The position numbers and the translations under genes are program-made. From Micrococcales bacterium 72-143 (lineage in GTDB: Bacteria; Actinomycetota; Actinomycetes; Actinomycetales; Microbacteriaceae): a DNA stretch of 64,000 nt. This document shows positions 1 through 11,625 of the stretch, in pieces (positions within the stretch are counted from its first letter, which is position 1; each line of letters starts with the position of its first letter). The notes under the pieces were generated by a model, which worked only from the letters and a program-made list of their open reading frames with translations, searched no databases and had not been told where the DNA came from. The stretch is taken from positions 682,001 to 746,000 of the forward strand of contig MKVM01000005.1 of the NCBI GenBank assembly GCA_001898835.1. Direction: 5' to 3'.

Positions 1-619
1 CTACGTATTCTGCGGCTTGACGATCTTCGGTCTCTTCAGCGAGACGATGTCGGGGGCCGCGACCTCGATCGTGTCGAATCAGGGCCTCATCAAGAAGATC
101 GCCCTGCCGCGCGAGATCTTCCCCCTAGCGAGCGTCGGGTCCGCGCTCTTCAATTTCGGAATCCAGCTGCTCGTCCTCATCGTTGCGGCGATCCTCACCG
201 GCAGCCTCGTGTTCGGCGCCCACCTGTTGTACGCCATCCCCGCGATCCTTGTAGTCCTCGTCTACGCTGCGGGGCTCGGGCTCGTGCTCTCCGCCGCCAA
301 CGTGTACCTCCGCGACGTCCAGTACCTCGTCGAAATCGCGCTCATGCTTCTGCTGTGGGCCTCCCCGATCATCTACTCCTGGACGATGGTGCAGGGCGTC
401 CTCGGGAACGGGCCGCTGCTGGAGATCTACACGAACAACCCGGTGACGCTCTCCGTCCTCGCCTTCCAGACCGCGTTCCGGAATCCGGAGGTCGGCGCTG
501 AGTACCCCGAGCATCTGCTCCTGCGCCTCGCGATCGCGGGCGCCGTCGGCCTCGTCCTCGCCTTCTTCGCGCAGCGCGCTTTCGCTCGCATGCAAGGCAG
601 CTTCGCGCAGGAGCTCTGA
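1..619 (+). CDS. Polysaccharide ABC exporter, permease (5' end outside window)
   Basis: The reading frame is open from base 2, so the gene is cut by the window edge; about 205 C-terminal residues are visible. They contain several hydrophobic helices and a conserved cytoplasmic stretch (LIKKIALPREIFPLAS) typical of ABC-2 permeases of the Wzm/TagG type, which move lipid-linked O-antigen, teichoic acid or other wall polysaccharide across the membrane. The stop is followed after one base by the start of the matching ATPase, so the two form an operon. The exported polymer cannot be read from the sequence; the rhamnose genes downstream make a rhamnose-containing glycan likely (inference). Confidence 0.9.
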   Translation, partial: YVFCGLTIFGLFSETMSGAATSIVSNQGLIKKIALPREIFPLASVGSALFNFGIQLLVLIVAAILTGSLVFGAHLLYAIPAILVVLVYAAGLGLVLSAANVYLRDVQYLVEIALMLLLWASPIIYSWTMVQGVLGNGPLLEIYTNNPVTLSVLAFQTAFRNPEVGAEYPEHLLLRLAIAGAVGLVLAFFAQRAFARMQGSFAQEL

Positions 620-620
620 C

Positions 621-1832
621 ATGACCCAGGCGACAGGCACCCCGGCACCCGACGTGGTCGTGGTCGACGACGTAGCCAAGCGCTTCGTCATCAGAAAGGA
701 CGACTCCCTCAAGGAACGCCTAGTGACGCTCGGCCGCGGACGACGTCACCGGGAGGACTTCTGGGCGCTCGACGGAGTGACGTTCAGCCTGCAGGCGGGC
801 ACCACGATCGGCCTCATCGGTCATAACGGTTCGGGGAAGAGCACTCTGCTGAAGGTCATCGGCGGGATCCTCGAGCCGACGCGAGGGACCGTGGCGACCC
901 GCGGGCGCGTCGCCGCCCTGCTCGAGCTGGGTGCCGGATTCCACCCCGACCTCACCGGGCGCGAGAACGTCTATCTCAACGCCTCTATCCTCGGGCTCTC
1001 TCGCGAGGAGGCCGCCGCCCGCTTCGACGAGATCCTCGAGTTCTCGGGTATCGGCGAGTTCATCGACACGCAGGTGAAGTTCTATTCATCGGGCATGTAT
1101 GTGCGGCTCGCCTTCGCTGTCGCGGTGCATACCGATCCCGACATCCTGCTCGTCGACGAAGTGCTCGCCGTGGGAGACGAGGCGTTCCAGCGTAAGTGCC
1201 TCGACAAGATCCGGGAGTTTCAGCAGGAGGGGCGCACGATCGTCCTCGTCACGCATTCGCTGGGCCAGGTCCTGGAGCTGTGCGATCGGGCGATCGTGCT
1301 GCATCACGGGAGCATCGCCGCCGACGACGAGCCGCGCGCAGCCGTCGCGATCATGCGGGACCTCCTCGAGGACCGCCGCCGGGAGGAAGCCGCCGACCGG
1401 GATGCGGCGCGCGCCGACGGCCCTCAGATCGCCTCGGTTTCGGTGGCGGCGGCGGGCCGCGTCATCGACGAGCCGGTCTATCCCGGCGACGATCTCGACA
1501 TCGTCATCGGGCTGCGCACCGGAGCCTCCCTCCCGCCGGGCTGGTTCCTCGGGGTTCAGATCGACAGCGCGCTTGGCCAGGTCGTGTATGGGACGACGAC
1601 GCGACGCCTCGGCGTCGACCTCGGCGCACTCGAAGGTGTTCGGCGCGTGCGGCTGCGGCTGGAGGACACGCGCTTCGGTCCGGGCAAGTACTTCGTCAAC
1701 GTGTCGATCATCGATGAGGTCGGCCGGCACATTGACGACGCAACCCAAGCAGCGTCGTTCAGCACGAGCGACGACGGGACGGCTGTGGGCGTCGTGAGCG
1801 CGCAGCCCCATTTCACGGATCTCGACGCGTGA
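621..1832 (+). CDS. Polysaccharide ABC exporter, ATP-binding subunit (Wzt/TagH type)
   Basis: 403 residues. Energises export of a surface polysaccharide together with the permease just upstream. Walker A GHNGSGKST lies at residues 67-75, the signature YSSGMYVRLA at 155-164 and Walker B ILLVDE at 175-180. The ATPase domain ends near residue 250; the remaining 150 residues resemble the extra C-terminal beta-domain of Wzt-type proteins, which in characterised members recognises the polymer terminus. The stop overlaps the GTG of the next glycosyltransferase gene by 4 bases, so exporter and transferase are translationally coupled. Confidence 0.93.
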   Translation: MTQATGTPAPDVVVVDDVAKRFVIRKDDSLKERLVTLGRGRRHREDFWALDGVTFSLQAGTTIGLIGHNGSGKSTLLKVIGGILEPTRGTVATRGRVAALLELGAGFHPDLTGRENVYLNASILGLSREEAAARFDEILEFSGIGEFIDTQVKFYSSGMYVRLAFAVAVHTDPDILLVDEVLAVGDEAFQRKCLDKIREFQQEGRTIVLVTHSLGQVLELCDRAIVLHHGSIAADDEPRAAVAIMRDLLEDRRREEAADRDAARADGPQIASVSVAAAGRVIDEPVYPGDDLDIVIGLRTGASLPPGWFLGVQIDSALGQVVYGTTTRRLGVDLGALEGVRRVRLRLEDTRFGPGKYFVNVSIIDEVGRHIDDATQAASFSTSDDGTAVGVVSAQPHFTDLDA

Positions 1833-2668
1833 ATCCCCGAGTCGCCCTCGTCACGGTGAGCTACGACTCCGGAGAGGTGCTCGGCCCGTTCCTCGACTCG
1901 GTCGAAGCGGCAGGCGGGGCGGCGACCGTGATCGTCGTTGACAACGCGTCGCCTGGCATCGTCGCGGTCGAACGCGCGATCGCCGAACACCCCGTCGAGT
2001 TCCTCCGTCTGCCAGACAATCGCGGATACGGCGGCGCCGTGAACGCGGCGCTTCCTCTGCTCCCCCCGGCAGCCGAGTTCATCCTCGTCGCCAACCCCGA
2101 CGTGGTCTTTCATGAGGAAGCCATCTCGAGGATGCTCGCCGTCGCCGAGCGGATGCCGGACGTCGGCGCGGTGGGTCCGCGCATCCTCGACCCCGACGGC
2201 ACGACCTATCCCTCGGCCCGCCGGCTCCCGTCGCTGCGCACGGGCATCGGGCACGCTCTGTTCGGGCCCGTCTGGCCGGGTAACCCGTGGACGCGCTCGT
2301 ACCGCGAAGATCAGCGGGAGCCCGTCGAGCGTGACGCCGGCTGGTTGTCGGGTGCCTGTCTGCTGCTGCGCCGGACGGCGTTCGAGGAGATCGGCGGCTT
2401 CGATGACGCCTACTTCATGTATTTCGAGGACGTCGACCTCGGCGAGCGTCTGAGTCAGGCAGGCTGGCGCAACCGCTATGCGCCCGAGGCGATCGTGACC
2501 CACACGGGTGCGCACTCGACGTCCGCGTCGAAGGGCGCGATGGCGCGAGCTCACCATCGCTCCGCCTACCGCTACGTCGCCCGTCGCTACTCGGCGTGGT
2601 ACCTCGCCCCGCTGCGTGTCGTGGTGCGAGTCGGAATCGCCCTGCGCGAAGCGCTCACCGCCCGCTGA
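1829..2668 (+). CDS. Glycosyltransferase family 2, rhamnosyltransferase-like
   Basis: 279 residues, GTG start overlapping the previous stop (GTGA). GT-A fold glycosyltransferase with VDNAS (37-41), NRGYGGAVN (64-72), NPD (89-91, nucleotide-sugar/metal site) and the WLSGA...GGFDD..FMYFEDVDL block (172-204). This pattern is that of WbbL-like rhamnosyltransferases, which add L-rhamnose from dTDP-rhamnose to a lipid-linked GlcNAc. The dTDP-rhamnose pathway is encoded 4 kb downstream, which supports that donor. The exact acceptor is unknown. Confidence 0.88.
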   Translation: MNPRVALVTVSYDSGEVLGPFLDSVEAAGGAATVIVVDNASPGIVAVERAIAEHPVEFLRLPDNRGYGGAVNAALPLLPPAAEFILVANPDVVFHEEAISRMLAVAERMPDVGAVGPRILDPDGTTYPSARRLPSLRTGIGHALFGPVWPGNPWTRSYREDQREPVERDAGWLSGACLLLRRTAFEEIGGFDDAYFMYFEDVDLGERLSQAGWRNRYAPEAIVTHTGAHSTSASKGAMARAHHRSAYRYVARRYSAWYLAPLRVVVRVGIALREALTAR

Positions 2669-2726
2669 GCCGCCGCCCGAAGGCTGCGAAGGACGGACGA
2701 GGCTCGGCGACGACCTCAGGCCGCGC

Positions 2727-3512
2727 TCACCCGTGTCGGACTAGGTAGTCGTGGAAGCGTGGCTTGATGTCGCTCTGCCCGTGGAACTGGTTCGTCTCAT
2801 CGAGCACGAATCGGATGTCGGTGACGAGCTTGCGCAACTCGAATCCGTGTGCGGGTGCGTAGTGGCTGAGCCAGACATCGTCGAGCATCCGGAATTCGTC
2901 CGGGATCCCCGTGAAGAACGATGGATCGGCAACGATCGCGGTTGAGAGAATCGATCCCCCAGGGCCAACATGGTCCACCGGCTCGCCCGGCCCAGCGAAC
3001 TCACGATCCCAGTAGTAGCCGCTCTTGAAGCGCCACGCCCACCACGCGGTCACCGCAGACGCGTCGTACTGCCCTACAGCCTCGGCGATGAATCGTGACG
3101 TGATGTCCTCGTCGTCGTCGAGCACGACCACTGCGCGACCGGACCGCACGAGCTCGAGCTTCCTCGCCCAGTAGAAGCGGGCGATGGAGCCGATATTGTG
3201 CGGGGACTTGACGATCGAGACCGCGCGCAGCGCCCCCGAGGCCGTGAACGCACGGAGCGCGTCGAGGTACCGTCCATGGTCGCTCCGGCGGTTGTTCCAC
3301 AGGTAGAGGTGCACGCCCGGCGCGTGGTCCTGCGCGTCGAGAAGCTCGAGCACGTCGGTGATGCGTTCGGGGCGGTTCCACAAGCACATCAGCACGGGCA
3401 CCTCATCGCCGTCGGCGCCCCAGTCGAAGCGGCGAGCGGGGAACCAGCCGCGCACGAGTGCCGATCGGACTGCGTGGCGGGCGGCGGTTCGCGCGCGGGT
3501 ACTCAACGACAC
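2727..3512 (-). CDS. Glycosyltransferase (GT-A fold), specificity unknown
   Basis: 261 residues, GTG start. The central part has NIGSIARF (106-113) followed by LDDDED (131-136), an acidic nucleotide-sugar/metal motif of GT-A enzymes, and a later LDD..LSHYA segment. There is no signal peptide or membrane helix, so it should act at the cytoplasmic face. It is divergently oriented to the genes that follow and convergent with the rhamnosyltransferase-like gene. A TAGGCT box 6 bases before GTG suggests a leaderless transcript of its own. Donor and acceptor cannot be assigned. Confidence 0.8.
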   Translation of the reverse strand: MSLSTRARTAARHAVRSALVRGWFPARRFDWGADGDEVPVLMCLWNRPERITDVLELLDAQDHAPGVHLYLWNNRRSDHGRYLDALRAFTASGALRAVSIVKSPHNIGSIARFYWARKLELVRSGRAVVVLDDDEDITSRFIAEAVGQYDASAVTAWWAWRFKSGYYWDREFAGPGEPVDHVGPGGSILSTAIVADPSFFTGIPDEFRMLDDVWLSHYAPAHGFELRKLVTDIRFVLDETNQFHGQSDIKPRFHDYLVRHG

Positions 3513-3518
3513 CCGAGA

Positions 3519-3524
3519 AGCCTA
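3519..3524 (-). promoter_or_regulatory. -10 box of leaderless glycosyltransferase gene
   Basis: On the minus strand TAGGCT is followed by exactly 6 bases and the GTG at 3512, the spacing that puts the transcription start on the start codon. No convincing -35 or ribosome binding site is visible. Inference. Confidence 0.5.
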
Positions 3525-3533
3525 GTCGGCGGC

Positions 3534-4379
3534 CTACTGGTCCACGGACGGCGGCCCGTCCGCGGTGAACCAGCCCTCGTCGAGGGGAGGGGGCACGACG
3601 CCGAGAACGTCGCGCAGGCGTCGCGCATCCGCCCAGACACGATCAGATCGTCCGCCCTCGTCGAGAGAGTGGATCGGCCGCCGTCGCCCGATGATGTCGA
3701 GGAGATGCCGGGTGCTCGTCGGCACCCCCGAGCCGACGTTGAGCCGCGTGTGACCGGCCGGCAGCGGCGCGGTGAGGGCAGCACGGACCACCGCCGCGAC
3801 GTCGACCGCGCGGACGTAGTCGCGCACGAACTCATCGAGTCCGCGCAACCGCACAGGCTCCTCGGCTGGAGCGATCCAGAGCCGCTGCGGAAGCGATGCC
3901 GGAAAACCGGGGCCGGTGACGTTGAAGATCCGCAGCGAGACAAAGGTCGCGCCGTCCGCGGCCGTATCCAGGGCGTCCTCCGCCCGCGCCTTGCTGTGTC
4001 CGTAGGCGTTCGCCGGTGCGAGCGCATCGTCCTCATGGGACGCGCGCGCGTTCGACACGCCATACACCGCAGCTGACGAGGCGGAGACCAGCCGGATACC
4101 CGACTCGGCCGCGGCCCGCGCGACGGCGGCGGTCCCGTCGACGTTGACGCGTTCGAGTTCGGCAGCGTCGGCCCCCGGGAGCGCGCCGGCCAGATGGACG
4201 ACGGCCTGGGGATGCACGCGCGCGATGGCCTCACGCACAGCGGACGCGTCGGCCACGTCAAGGGTCATACCCTGTGCTCGCGACGCGACGACGACCTCCA
4301 CGTCGCGCTCGCGCAGGGCCGTCACCACCGCCCGACCGATAGCGCCCCCACCCCCGGTCACGAGCACGACGTCGGTCAT
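3534..4379 (-). CDS. NAD-dependent epimerase/dehydratase (SDR)
   Basis: 281 residues from the ATG at 4379, which overlaps the upstream gene's stop (ATGA); a longer frame exists but lacks homology. N-terminal Rossmann motif VTGGGGAIG (residues 6-14) marks an extended short-chain dehydrogenase acting on a nucleotide sugar. The SSAAVYG block and a YGHSK catalytic pair (YxxxK) are present, so the enzyme should be active. Coupled to the 4,6-dehydratase gene upstream, it probably reduces or epimerises the 4-keto sugar made by that enzyme (inference). Product not assignable. Confidence 0.85.
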   Translation of the reverse strand: MTDVVLVTGGGGAIGRAVVTALRERDVEVVVASRAQGMTLDVADASAVREAIARVHPQAVVHLAGALPGADAAELERVNVDGTAAVARAAAESGIRLVSASSAAVYGVSNARASHEDDALAPANAYGHSKARAEDALDTAADGATFVSLRIFNVTGPGFPASLPQRLWIAPAEEPVRLRGLDEFVRDYVRAVDVAAVVRAALTAPLPAGHTRLNVGSGVPTSTRHLLDIIGRRRPIHSLDEGGRSDRVWADARRLRDVLGVVPPPLDEGWFTADGPPSVDQ

Positions 4380-5743
4380 CGGATGGCGAACCCCATCGAC
4401 CGCAGGCGGGCCAGGGTCTCCGCGTCGTCGAACGTGCTCTGCGAACACAGCTCGACGAGGTCGCGGATCTCGGCGACCGAGGTGTGGGATGCCTCGGGCT
4501 CCCGGAGGATGAAGATCTTGTCATTCGTCGTCCCCGCGACGAGGGACGGGTCGTAGCTGAGCTCTTCGTAGAGCTTCTCGCCAGGTCGAAGACCCGTGAA
4601 GACGATGTCGACGGTCGGCGCCACAGCGCGGACGAGACTGCGCGCAAGGTCCTGGATGCGCACCGGCTCACCCATGTCGAGTACGCAGATGTCCCCGCTC
4701 CGGCCCACGACCGCCGACTGAATGATGAGCTGGCTGGCCTCGTCGATGGTCATGAAGAAGCGGGTGACCTCGGGATCCGTCACCGTGATCGGCCCACCCT
4801 CGCGGATCTGGCGGCGGAACGTCTCCATAACGCTTCCGTTGCTCTGAATGACGTTGCCGAACCTGACCGTTGAGAACGTCACCCCTGACGCGCTCCGCGC
4901 CCAGTCCGCGACCAACAACTCTCCGAGGCGCTTCGACACTCCCATGACGTTTACCGGGTTGACGGCCTTGTCGGTGGAGACGTAGACGACGTGGCTGGCA
5001 CCGTACTGGACCGCCAGATCGACGACGACGTCTGTACCGCCGACGTTGTTGGCGATCGCCTCGCCCGGGTTCTCCTGCATCAGCGGCACGTGCTTATAGG
5101 CAGCCGCGTGGAACACGAGCTCCGGACGGTGCCGCGCGAAGACGGGCGCAAGGCGGGCACGGTCCGTCACGTCCCGTATGACGAAGCGCGCGGCATCCAC
5201 GCCCGCGAGGCGGTGCTGCAGCTGGAAGACGCCGTTCTCCCACCAGTCCAGGCACACCACTTCGGCGGCGCCGAGTGCTGCGAGGAGACCGGCGAGCCGT
5301 GATCCGATGGACCCGGCGGCACCGGTGACGAGGACCCGGCGTCCGCTCACCAGCTCACGCGCACCCTCGAGATCGTGCTTGACGGGCTGACGCCCGACGA
5401 GGTCGAGCACGTCGACATCGCTCAGGTCGTCGACGGCGACCGTCTCGCGGGTGAGCGTCTCATAGGTGCGCGGCACGATCGAGAAGCCCGTCGCCGAGGA
5501 GTCGAACACCTCGAGGAATGCTCGCAGACGCGCGGCTGCGATCGTCGGGATGGCGAAGAACACGGCATCGACGCCCGCCGCCAGCACAACGTCGTTAACG
5601 TCGTCAAGCCCTCCCAGCACCTGGCTGCCAGAGCGGGCGTCATCGAGGAACCCCACGACCGTGTCGCCGTGCGCGCGCGCGTCCTCTGCAAGGGCACGAC
5701 CGGCGGTCCCGTGTCCGACGATGAGGATCCGACGCCCGGTCAT
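4376..5743 (-). CDS. Soluble UDP-sugar 4,6-dehydratase-like protein (CapD/FlaA1 family)
   Basis: 455 residues; start ATG at 5743 overlaps the rmlA stop (ATGA). Residues 1-130 form a CoA-binding-like Rossmann domain ([10 protein letters not shown]), followed by a second Rossmann domain [11 protein letters not shown] and the catalytic block [16 protein letters not shown], with Met in place of the usual catalytic Tyr, as in FlaA1/PglF/CapD enzymes that make UDP-4-keto-6-deoxy sugars. WbpM/PglF-type proteins usually carry four N-terminal membrane helices; none is seen here, so this is a short cytosolic form. Part of a minus-strand operon rmlC-rmlA-this gene-SDR, all joined by 4-base overlaps. Confidence 0.88.
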   Translation of the reverse strand: MTGRRILIVGHGTAGRALAEDARAHGDTVVGFLDDARSGSQVLGGLDDVNDVVLAAGVDAVFFAIPTIAAARLRAFLEVFDSSATGFSIVPRTYETLTRETVAVDDLSDVDVLDLVGRQPVKHDLEGARELVSGRRVLVTGAAGSIGSRLAGLLAALGAAEVVCLDWWENGVFQLQHRLAGVDAARFVIRDVTDRARLAPVFARHRPELVFHAAAYKHVPLMQENPGEAIANNVGGTDVVVDLAVQYGASHVVYVSTDKAVNPVNVMGVSKRLGELLVADWARSASGVTFSTVRFGNVIQSNGSVMETFRRQIREGGPITVTDPEVTRFFMTIDEASQLIIQSAVVGRSGDICVLDMGEPVRIQDLARSLVRAVAPTVDIVFTGLRPGEKLYEELSYDPSLVAGTTNDKIFILREPEASHTSVAEIRDLVELCSQSTFDDAETLARLRSMGFAIR

Positions 5744-6609
5744 CGGGCGCGCGCGAGAAGGTTCTCGAGATAGCTGCCGTATCCGCTCTTGCGCAGCGGC
5801 ACGGCGAGTTCGGCCAGTTGCGCATCGTCGATCCACCCGGCGCGCCAGGCGATCTCCTCGATGCAGCCGATCTTGAAGCCCTGCCGATCCTCGATGACGC
5901 GCACATACTCGGACGCCTGCATCATCGACTCGAAGGTGCCGGTGTCAAGCCACGCAGTACCGCGGTCGAGGACGTGCACCTGCAGCTTGTCGGCCTGCAG
6001 GTAGCGGTCATTGACAGTCGAGATCTCCAGCTCCCCGCGAGCGCTCGGTTCGATGGTCTTCGCGATCTCGACGACGTGCCTGTCGTAGAAGTACAGTCCG
6101 GGCACCGCGAAGTCGCTCTTCGGAACGAGTGGCTTCTCCTCGATCGAGACCGCCCGGAAGGCCTCGTCGAACTCCACGACGCCGTAGGAGGACGGATCCG
6201 CGACCTGATAAGCGAAGATCAGGCCGCCATCGATCTCGCGGTGCTTCCTCAGGTTGGAACCGAGACCGGAACCGTGGAAGATGTTGTCGCCCAGCACGAG
6301 CGCGACCGGGTCATCACCGATGAATTCCTCGCCGATGATGAAGGCCTGCGCGAGACCATCGGGAGAGGGCTGGATCGCGTAGTCGATCCGCATCCCGAGA
6401 CCGGACCCGTCCCCCAGGAGCGCCCGGAACTGCTCGTTGTACTCCGGCGTCGTGATGATGAGGACCTCGCGGATGTCGGCCATCATGAGCGTCGACAGCG
6501 GGTAATACACCATCGGCTTGTCATAGATGGGCATCAGCTGCTTCGAGATGCCCTTGGTTATCGGCCAGAGCCGGGTGCCTGAACCTCCCGCGAGGATGAT
6601 GCCCTTCAC
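5740..6609 (-). CDS. rmlA: Glucose-1-phosphate thymidylyltransferase
   Basis: 289 residues, the usual family length, from the GTG at 6609 that overlaps the rmlC stop (GTGA). First enzyme of dTDP-L-rhamnose synthesis: glucose-1-phosphate + dTTP to dTDP-glucose. The nucleotide-binding signature GGSGTRLWP is at residues 8-16 after KGIILA, and GDNIFHGSG carries the metal-binding Asp. Nearly all expected motifs are present ([33 protein letters not shown]). Acts with rmlC upstream and rmlB/rmlD on the opposite strand. Confidence 0.97.
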   Translation of the reverse strand: MKGIILAGGSGTRLWPITKGISKQLMPIYDKPMVYYPLSTLMMADIREVLIITTPEYNEQFRALLGDGSGLGMRIDYAIQPSPDGLAQAFIIGEEFIGDDPVALVLGDNIFHGSGLGSNLRKHREIDGGLIFAYQVADPSSYGVVEFDEAFRAVSIEEKPLVPKSDFAVPGLYFYDRHVVEIAKTIEPSARGELEISTVNDRYLQADKLQVHVLDRGTAWLDTGTFESMMQASEYVRVIEDRQGFKIGCIEEIAWRAGWIDDAQLAELAVPLRKSGYGSYLENLLARAR

Positions 6610-7220
6610 CGCGCGCCCCTGGTGTCGAGTTCGGCGTAGTACCTCCGGGCCGCATCCCAAGTGGGCAGGAGCCCCTGCATTTCGGCCTCCGCGAGCGTCG
6701 GCGCGGCGAGGTCCTTCGGGGACAGGAGGGGCTCACCCGCCTCCCGGGGGAACTCGAGCCCGATCGACGGATCGAGTGGGTTGATGGCGTGCTCGGCCGT
6801 CGGGTTGTACACATCGGTCACGAGATAGCTGACGACGGCGTCGTCGGTCAGGGCGACGAAAGCGTGGCCGAGACCCTCGGAGAGGTAGATTGCCCGACGG
6901 TCGACGTCGTCGAGGCGGACCGCGTCCCAACGCCCGAAGGTCGGAGACCCGAGGCGGATGTCGATGGCGAAGTCGAGAACCGCGCCATGGGTGGCGGTGA
7001 CGTATTTGGCTTGCCCGATGGGGAAGTCGGCGAAATGGATGCCGCGCACGACGCCACGCCTCGACACCGAGGTGTTGGCCTGGCGGAGATCGATGGGATG
7101 GCCGACCGCCTCCGCCAGCCGATCGAATCGATACCACTCGAGGAAGATCCCGCGGTCATCGCCATGCACTTGGGGGGAGATCTCCCATGCCCCGGGGACG
7201 TCCAGTTCTCGGATCTGCAC
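6606..7220 (-). CDS. rmlC: dTDP-4-dehydrorhamnose 3,5-epimerase
   Basis: 204 residues, GTG start. Third step of dTDP-L-rhamnose synthesis, epimerisation at C3 and C5 of the 4-keto-6-deoxy sugar. Cupin fold; the catalytic His is in RGIHF (His62) and the conserved Tyr is Tyr138 (VYNPTAEH). The C-terminal 30 residues ([20 protein letters not shown]) are as in actinobacterial RmlC proteins. Leads a four-gene minus-strand operon; a TAGACT box 6 bases before GTG suggests leaderless transcription. Diverges from rmlB across 136 bases. Confidence 0.95.
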   Translation of the reverse strand: MQIRELDVPGAWEISPQVHGDDRGIFLEWYRFDRLAEAVGHPIDLRQANTSVSRRGVVRGIHFADFPIGQAKYVTATHGAVLDFAIDIRLGSPTFGRWDAVRLDDVDRRAIYLSEGLGHAFVALTDDAVVSYLVTDVYNPTAEHAINPLDPSIGLEFPREAGEPLLSPKDLAAPTLAEAEMQGLLPTWDAARRYYAELDTRGAR

Positions 7221-7226
7221 CCGATG

Positions 7227-7232
7227 AGTCTA
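7227..7232 (-). promoter_or_regulatory. -10 box of leaderless rmlC operon
   Basis: TAGACT on the minus strand, 6 bases before the rmlC GTG. Spacing supports a leaderless operon transcript (inference). Confidence 0.5.
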
Positions 7233-7314
7233 GTCAGCAGCCCGCCCCAACCGTCTCGCTCCACGAGCGCCGTCCCCGGTGACGATGGCGCCCGTCCGCA
7301 CAGCGAGGGGTCGG

Positions 7315-9199
<1,885 letters not shown>

Positions 9200-9203
<4 letters not shown>

Positions 9204-10318
9204 CCACGCTGCGGGTGACCCTCGACGAGCTGGCCGGCTCCCCGTACGGCGGGATGTCGCGCTACGCCGGCGAGCTCACCCGCGGACTGCTCGCCACGGC
9301 GCCCGAGGGCGCCGAGGTGATCGGCGTGGTGCCCGCATCTCCGGAGCCCGACTACGAGCGGATCACGGCGCTGCTTCCGGGTCTCGCCGGGCTCGAGAAG
9401 AGCGCCCTCGCGCGCCGCGAGCTCGCGGCGGCGTGGCGACGCGGTATCGGACGGCCGCACCGCACGGGGATGCTCCACGCGACCTCGCTGCTCGCCCCGC
9501 TCGGCGCGCACGACCGCGTCAACCAGCCGGGCGACCAGGTCGCCGTCACCATCCACGACGCGATCGCCTGGAACGCCCCCGAACTCCTGCCCCCGCGTGT
9601 CGCATCCTGGCAGCGCGCCATGGGCGCCCGCGCCGAGCGCCACGCCGACGCCGTCATCGTGCCGAGCCACGCGGTCGCAGCCGAGCTCGCAGAGCACCTC
9701 GAGCTGGGAGAACGGATCCGGGTCATCCCCGGCGCACCATCGAGCACGCTCATCCCCCTTCGCGACTCGGCTGTGCGCGCCGAGGAGCTCGGCCTTCCCC
9801 ATCAGTATCTGCTCACGGTGGCGAGCATCGAACCTAAGAAGAACCTGATCGCGCTCCTCGAAGCGCTCGGCTCAACGCGCGAGCCGCTCCCCCTCGTCGT
9901 GGTCGGCGACGATGCGGATGCGGTGCGCGCACTCGCCGTGGGCGCGGGCCTGCCGGACGGCCGCGTCGTCGCGCTCGGCTCGGTCCCCGACGAGGACCTC
10001 GGCGTCGCGTACCTCCACGCCCGCGCCTACCTGCAGCCAAGCGCCGCCGAGGGCTTCGGCCTCGCCGTCATGGAGGCGCTCGGCTTCGGGCTTCCCATCG
10101 TGCATACCGATGTCCCGGCTCTCGATGAGCTCACGGCGGGCGCGGCGATCACGGTCTCCCGCGAGGCGGAGGGGCTCCCCGCCCGCCTCGCGGAGGCAAT
10201 CGACGCGCTCGACGACGCTACGGTGGAGCGGCTGGGAACCGCGGCGGGCGATCGTGCGCGCGCCTTCAGTTGGCGCGACTCCGCCGAGAAGGTCTGGCAA
10301 CTTCATGCGGATCTCTGA
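9200..10318 (+). CDS. Glycosyltransferase family 4 (GT-B)
   Basis: 372 residues from the ATG overlapping the rmlD stop; a longer upstream frame is spurious. GT-B transferase with the C-terminal donor-binding block EGFGLAVMEALGFGLPIV (E-x7-E motif) and the hinge LTVASIEPKKN. Domain order matches GT4 mannosyl/rhamnosyltransferases. Its coupling to rmlB-rmlD suggests it uses dTDP-rhamnose or acts on the same glycan (inference). No membrane helix is seen. Confidence 0.88.
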
Positions 10319-11621
10319 CGTGCGCCGTCGGCTCAACGTGCGCGAATGGCTCGCCCTCCTGGGTGTGGTCCTCGCTGCATTCGTGTTCACCGCCGTCCAT
10401 GTCGCGAACCACGAGGCGCTCTCGCCCGTCGACGAATACGCCTACCTGGACTACCTCGACAAGGTCCCGACCCAGGGCATCGTCGGCGATAGCTACACGG
10501 ACGAGTTCGCGCGGGAGGCCTTCCTGTGCCACGGCACTCGTGGCTTCGGCGGTCCGCATCAGGACTGCGATTCCCCCGCCGCCCTCCAGGATGACGACGC
10601 TTTCCCCATCGACGGCCGGACGAGCGCCGGCATCTACTCGCCCGCCTACTTCTGGATCACTTGGGCTGCCGCCCAGCCGTTCACCTGGGCAGGCCTGGAC
10701 CCTATCGTCGCCTTCCGGTTCACGGGTGGGATCTGGCTCGCCGCGGCTGCCGCGCTGATGTTCTTCGCGCTGCGCAGGCTCGGCGTCGGCCTCGTGTCCC
10801 GGAGCGCGGGCGTCCTCCTCATGACGGGATCACTCGGCGCTTACTGGGCGCACACCTACGTGAGCACGGACGCCACCGCGCTCCCCGCCGGCGCAGCGCT
10901 CCTGCTCGTCGCCCTGCGTATTCTCGACGGTCAGCGGCACGGATGGCTGCTCCCGGTCGTGGCGGCGCTCGCGTCCCTTGCCAAGCTTCAGAACCTCGCG
11001 GCAGTCGGACTGATCTCGCTGTTCCTCGTACTCGCCGCCGTCGCGGACGGCGCGCGTGCTCCAGCGGCATTGTGGCGGACCCGGGCGGTTCGCCTCGCAG
11101 TGGCCGCCGTCGCGGCCGGCTTGCTTGCCCAGGTGATCTGGGTCGTCTACCGAAGTCTCACTGCGGACGGCTCCGCACTCGACCTGGAACCGGCATACGA
11201 CTTCGGACCCGGAGCTGTGTTCGGCGAGGCCTTTCGCTTCTTGCCGTCCCTCGACTTCGCGGTCCAGTTCCCGTCCGCGATGCCGACCACGGCAGACAAC
11301 ATCCTGAGTGGCGTCCTCGGGCTCCTCGGAACGGGCGGCGTCGTCGGCCTGCTGTTCGTTGCACGTCACCCCGATCGACACGCATCGCTGGCGGAGGCCT
11401 CGCTCGTGGCGGCGCTCATCGTCGGCCCCCTGCTTGCCGTCGCCACCTATGTCGTCGCGGGCTACTACGTGCAGCTCCCGGTTCGCTACGGTCTCTCGAT
11501 GCTGCCTGCGTTCCTCGCGTGCACGACATGCCTCTTCGATCGCCGCCCCGTCGGACGGGCCGCCGTCGGCTCGGTCGCCGCGGTGGCCTACGTGGTCGCG
11601 CTCAGCATTCCGAACGCCTGA
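10305..11621 (+). CDS. Polytopic membrane protein, GT-C/DUF2142-like
   Basis: 438 residues from the ATG at 10305, which overlaps the end of the preceding glycosyltransferase by 14 bases. About ten hydrophobic helices. After the first helix there is an acidic extracytoplasmic loop (SPVDEYAYLDYLDK), the position where GT-C glycosyltransferases carry their catalytic acidic residues. Context with polysaccharide genes suggests a polyprenol-phosphate-sugar-dependent transferase or a glycan-related membrane protein; not proven. It ends 4 bases from the convergent LCP gene. Confidence 0.7.
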   Translation: MRISDVRRRLNVREWLALLGVVLAAFVFTAVHVANHEALSPVDEYAYLDYLDKVPTQGIVGDSYTDEFAREAFLCHGTRGFGGPHQDCDSPAALQDDDAFPIDGRTSAGIYSPAYFWITWAAAQPFTWAGLDPIVAFRFTGGIWLAAAAALMFFALRRLGVGLVSRSAGVLLMTGSLGAYWAHTYVSTDATALPAGAALLLVALRILDGQRHGWLLPVVAALASLAKLQNLAAVGLISLFLVLAAVADGARAPAALWRTRAVRLAVAAVAAGLLAQVIWVVYRSLTADGSALDLEPAYDFGPGAVFGEAFRFLPSLDFAVQFPSAMPTTADNILSGVLGLLGTGGVVGLLFVARHPDRHASLAEASLVAALIVGPLLAVATYVVAGYYVQLPVRYGLSMLPAFLACTTCLFDRRPVGRAAVGSVAAVAYVVALSIPNA

Positions 11622-11625
11622 GGCG

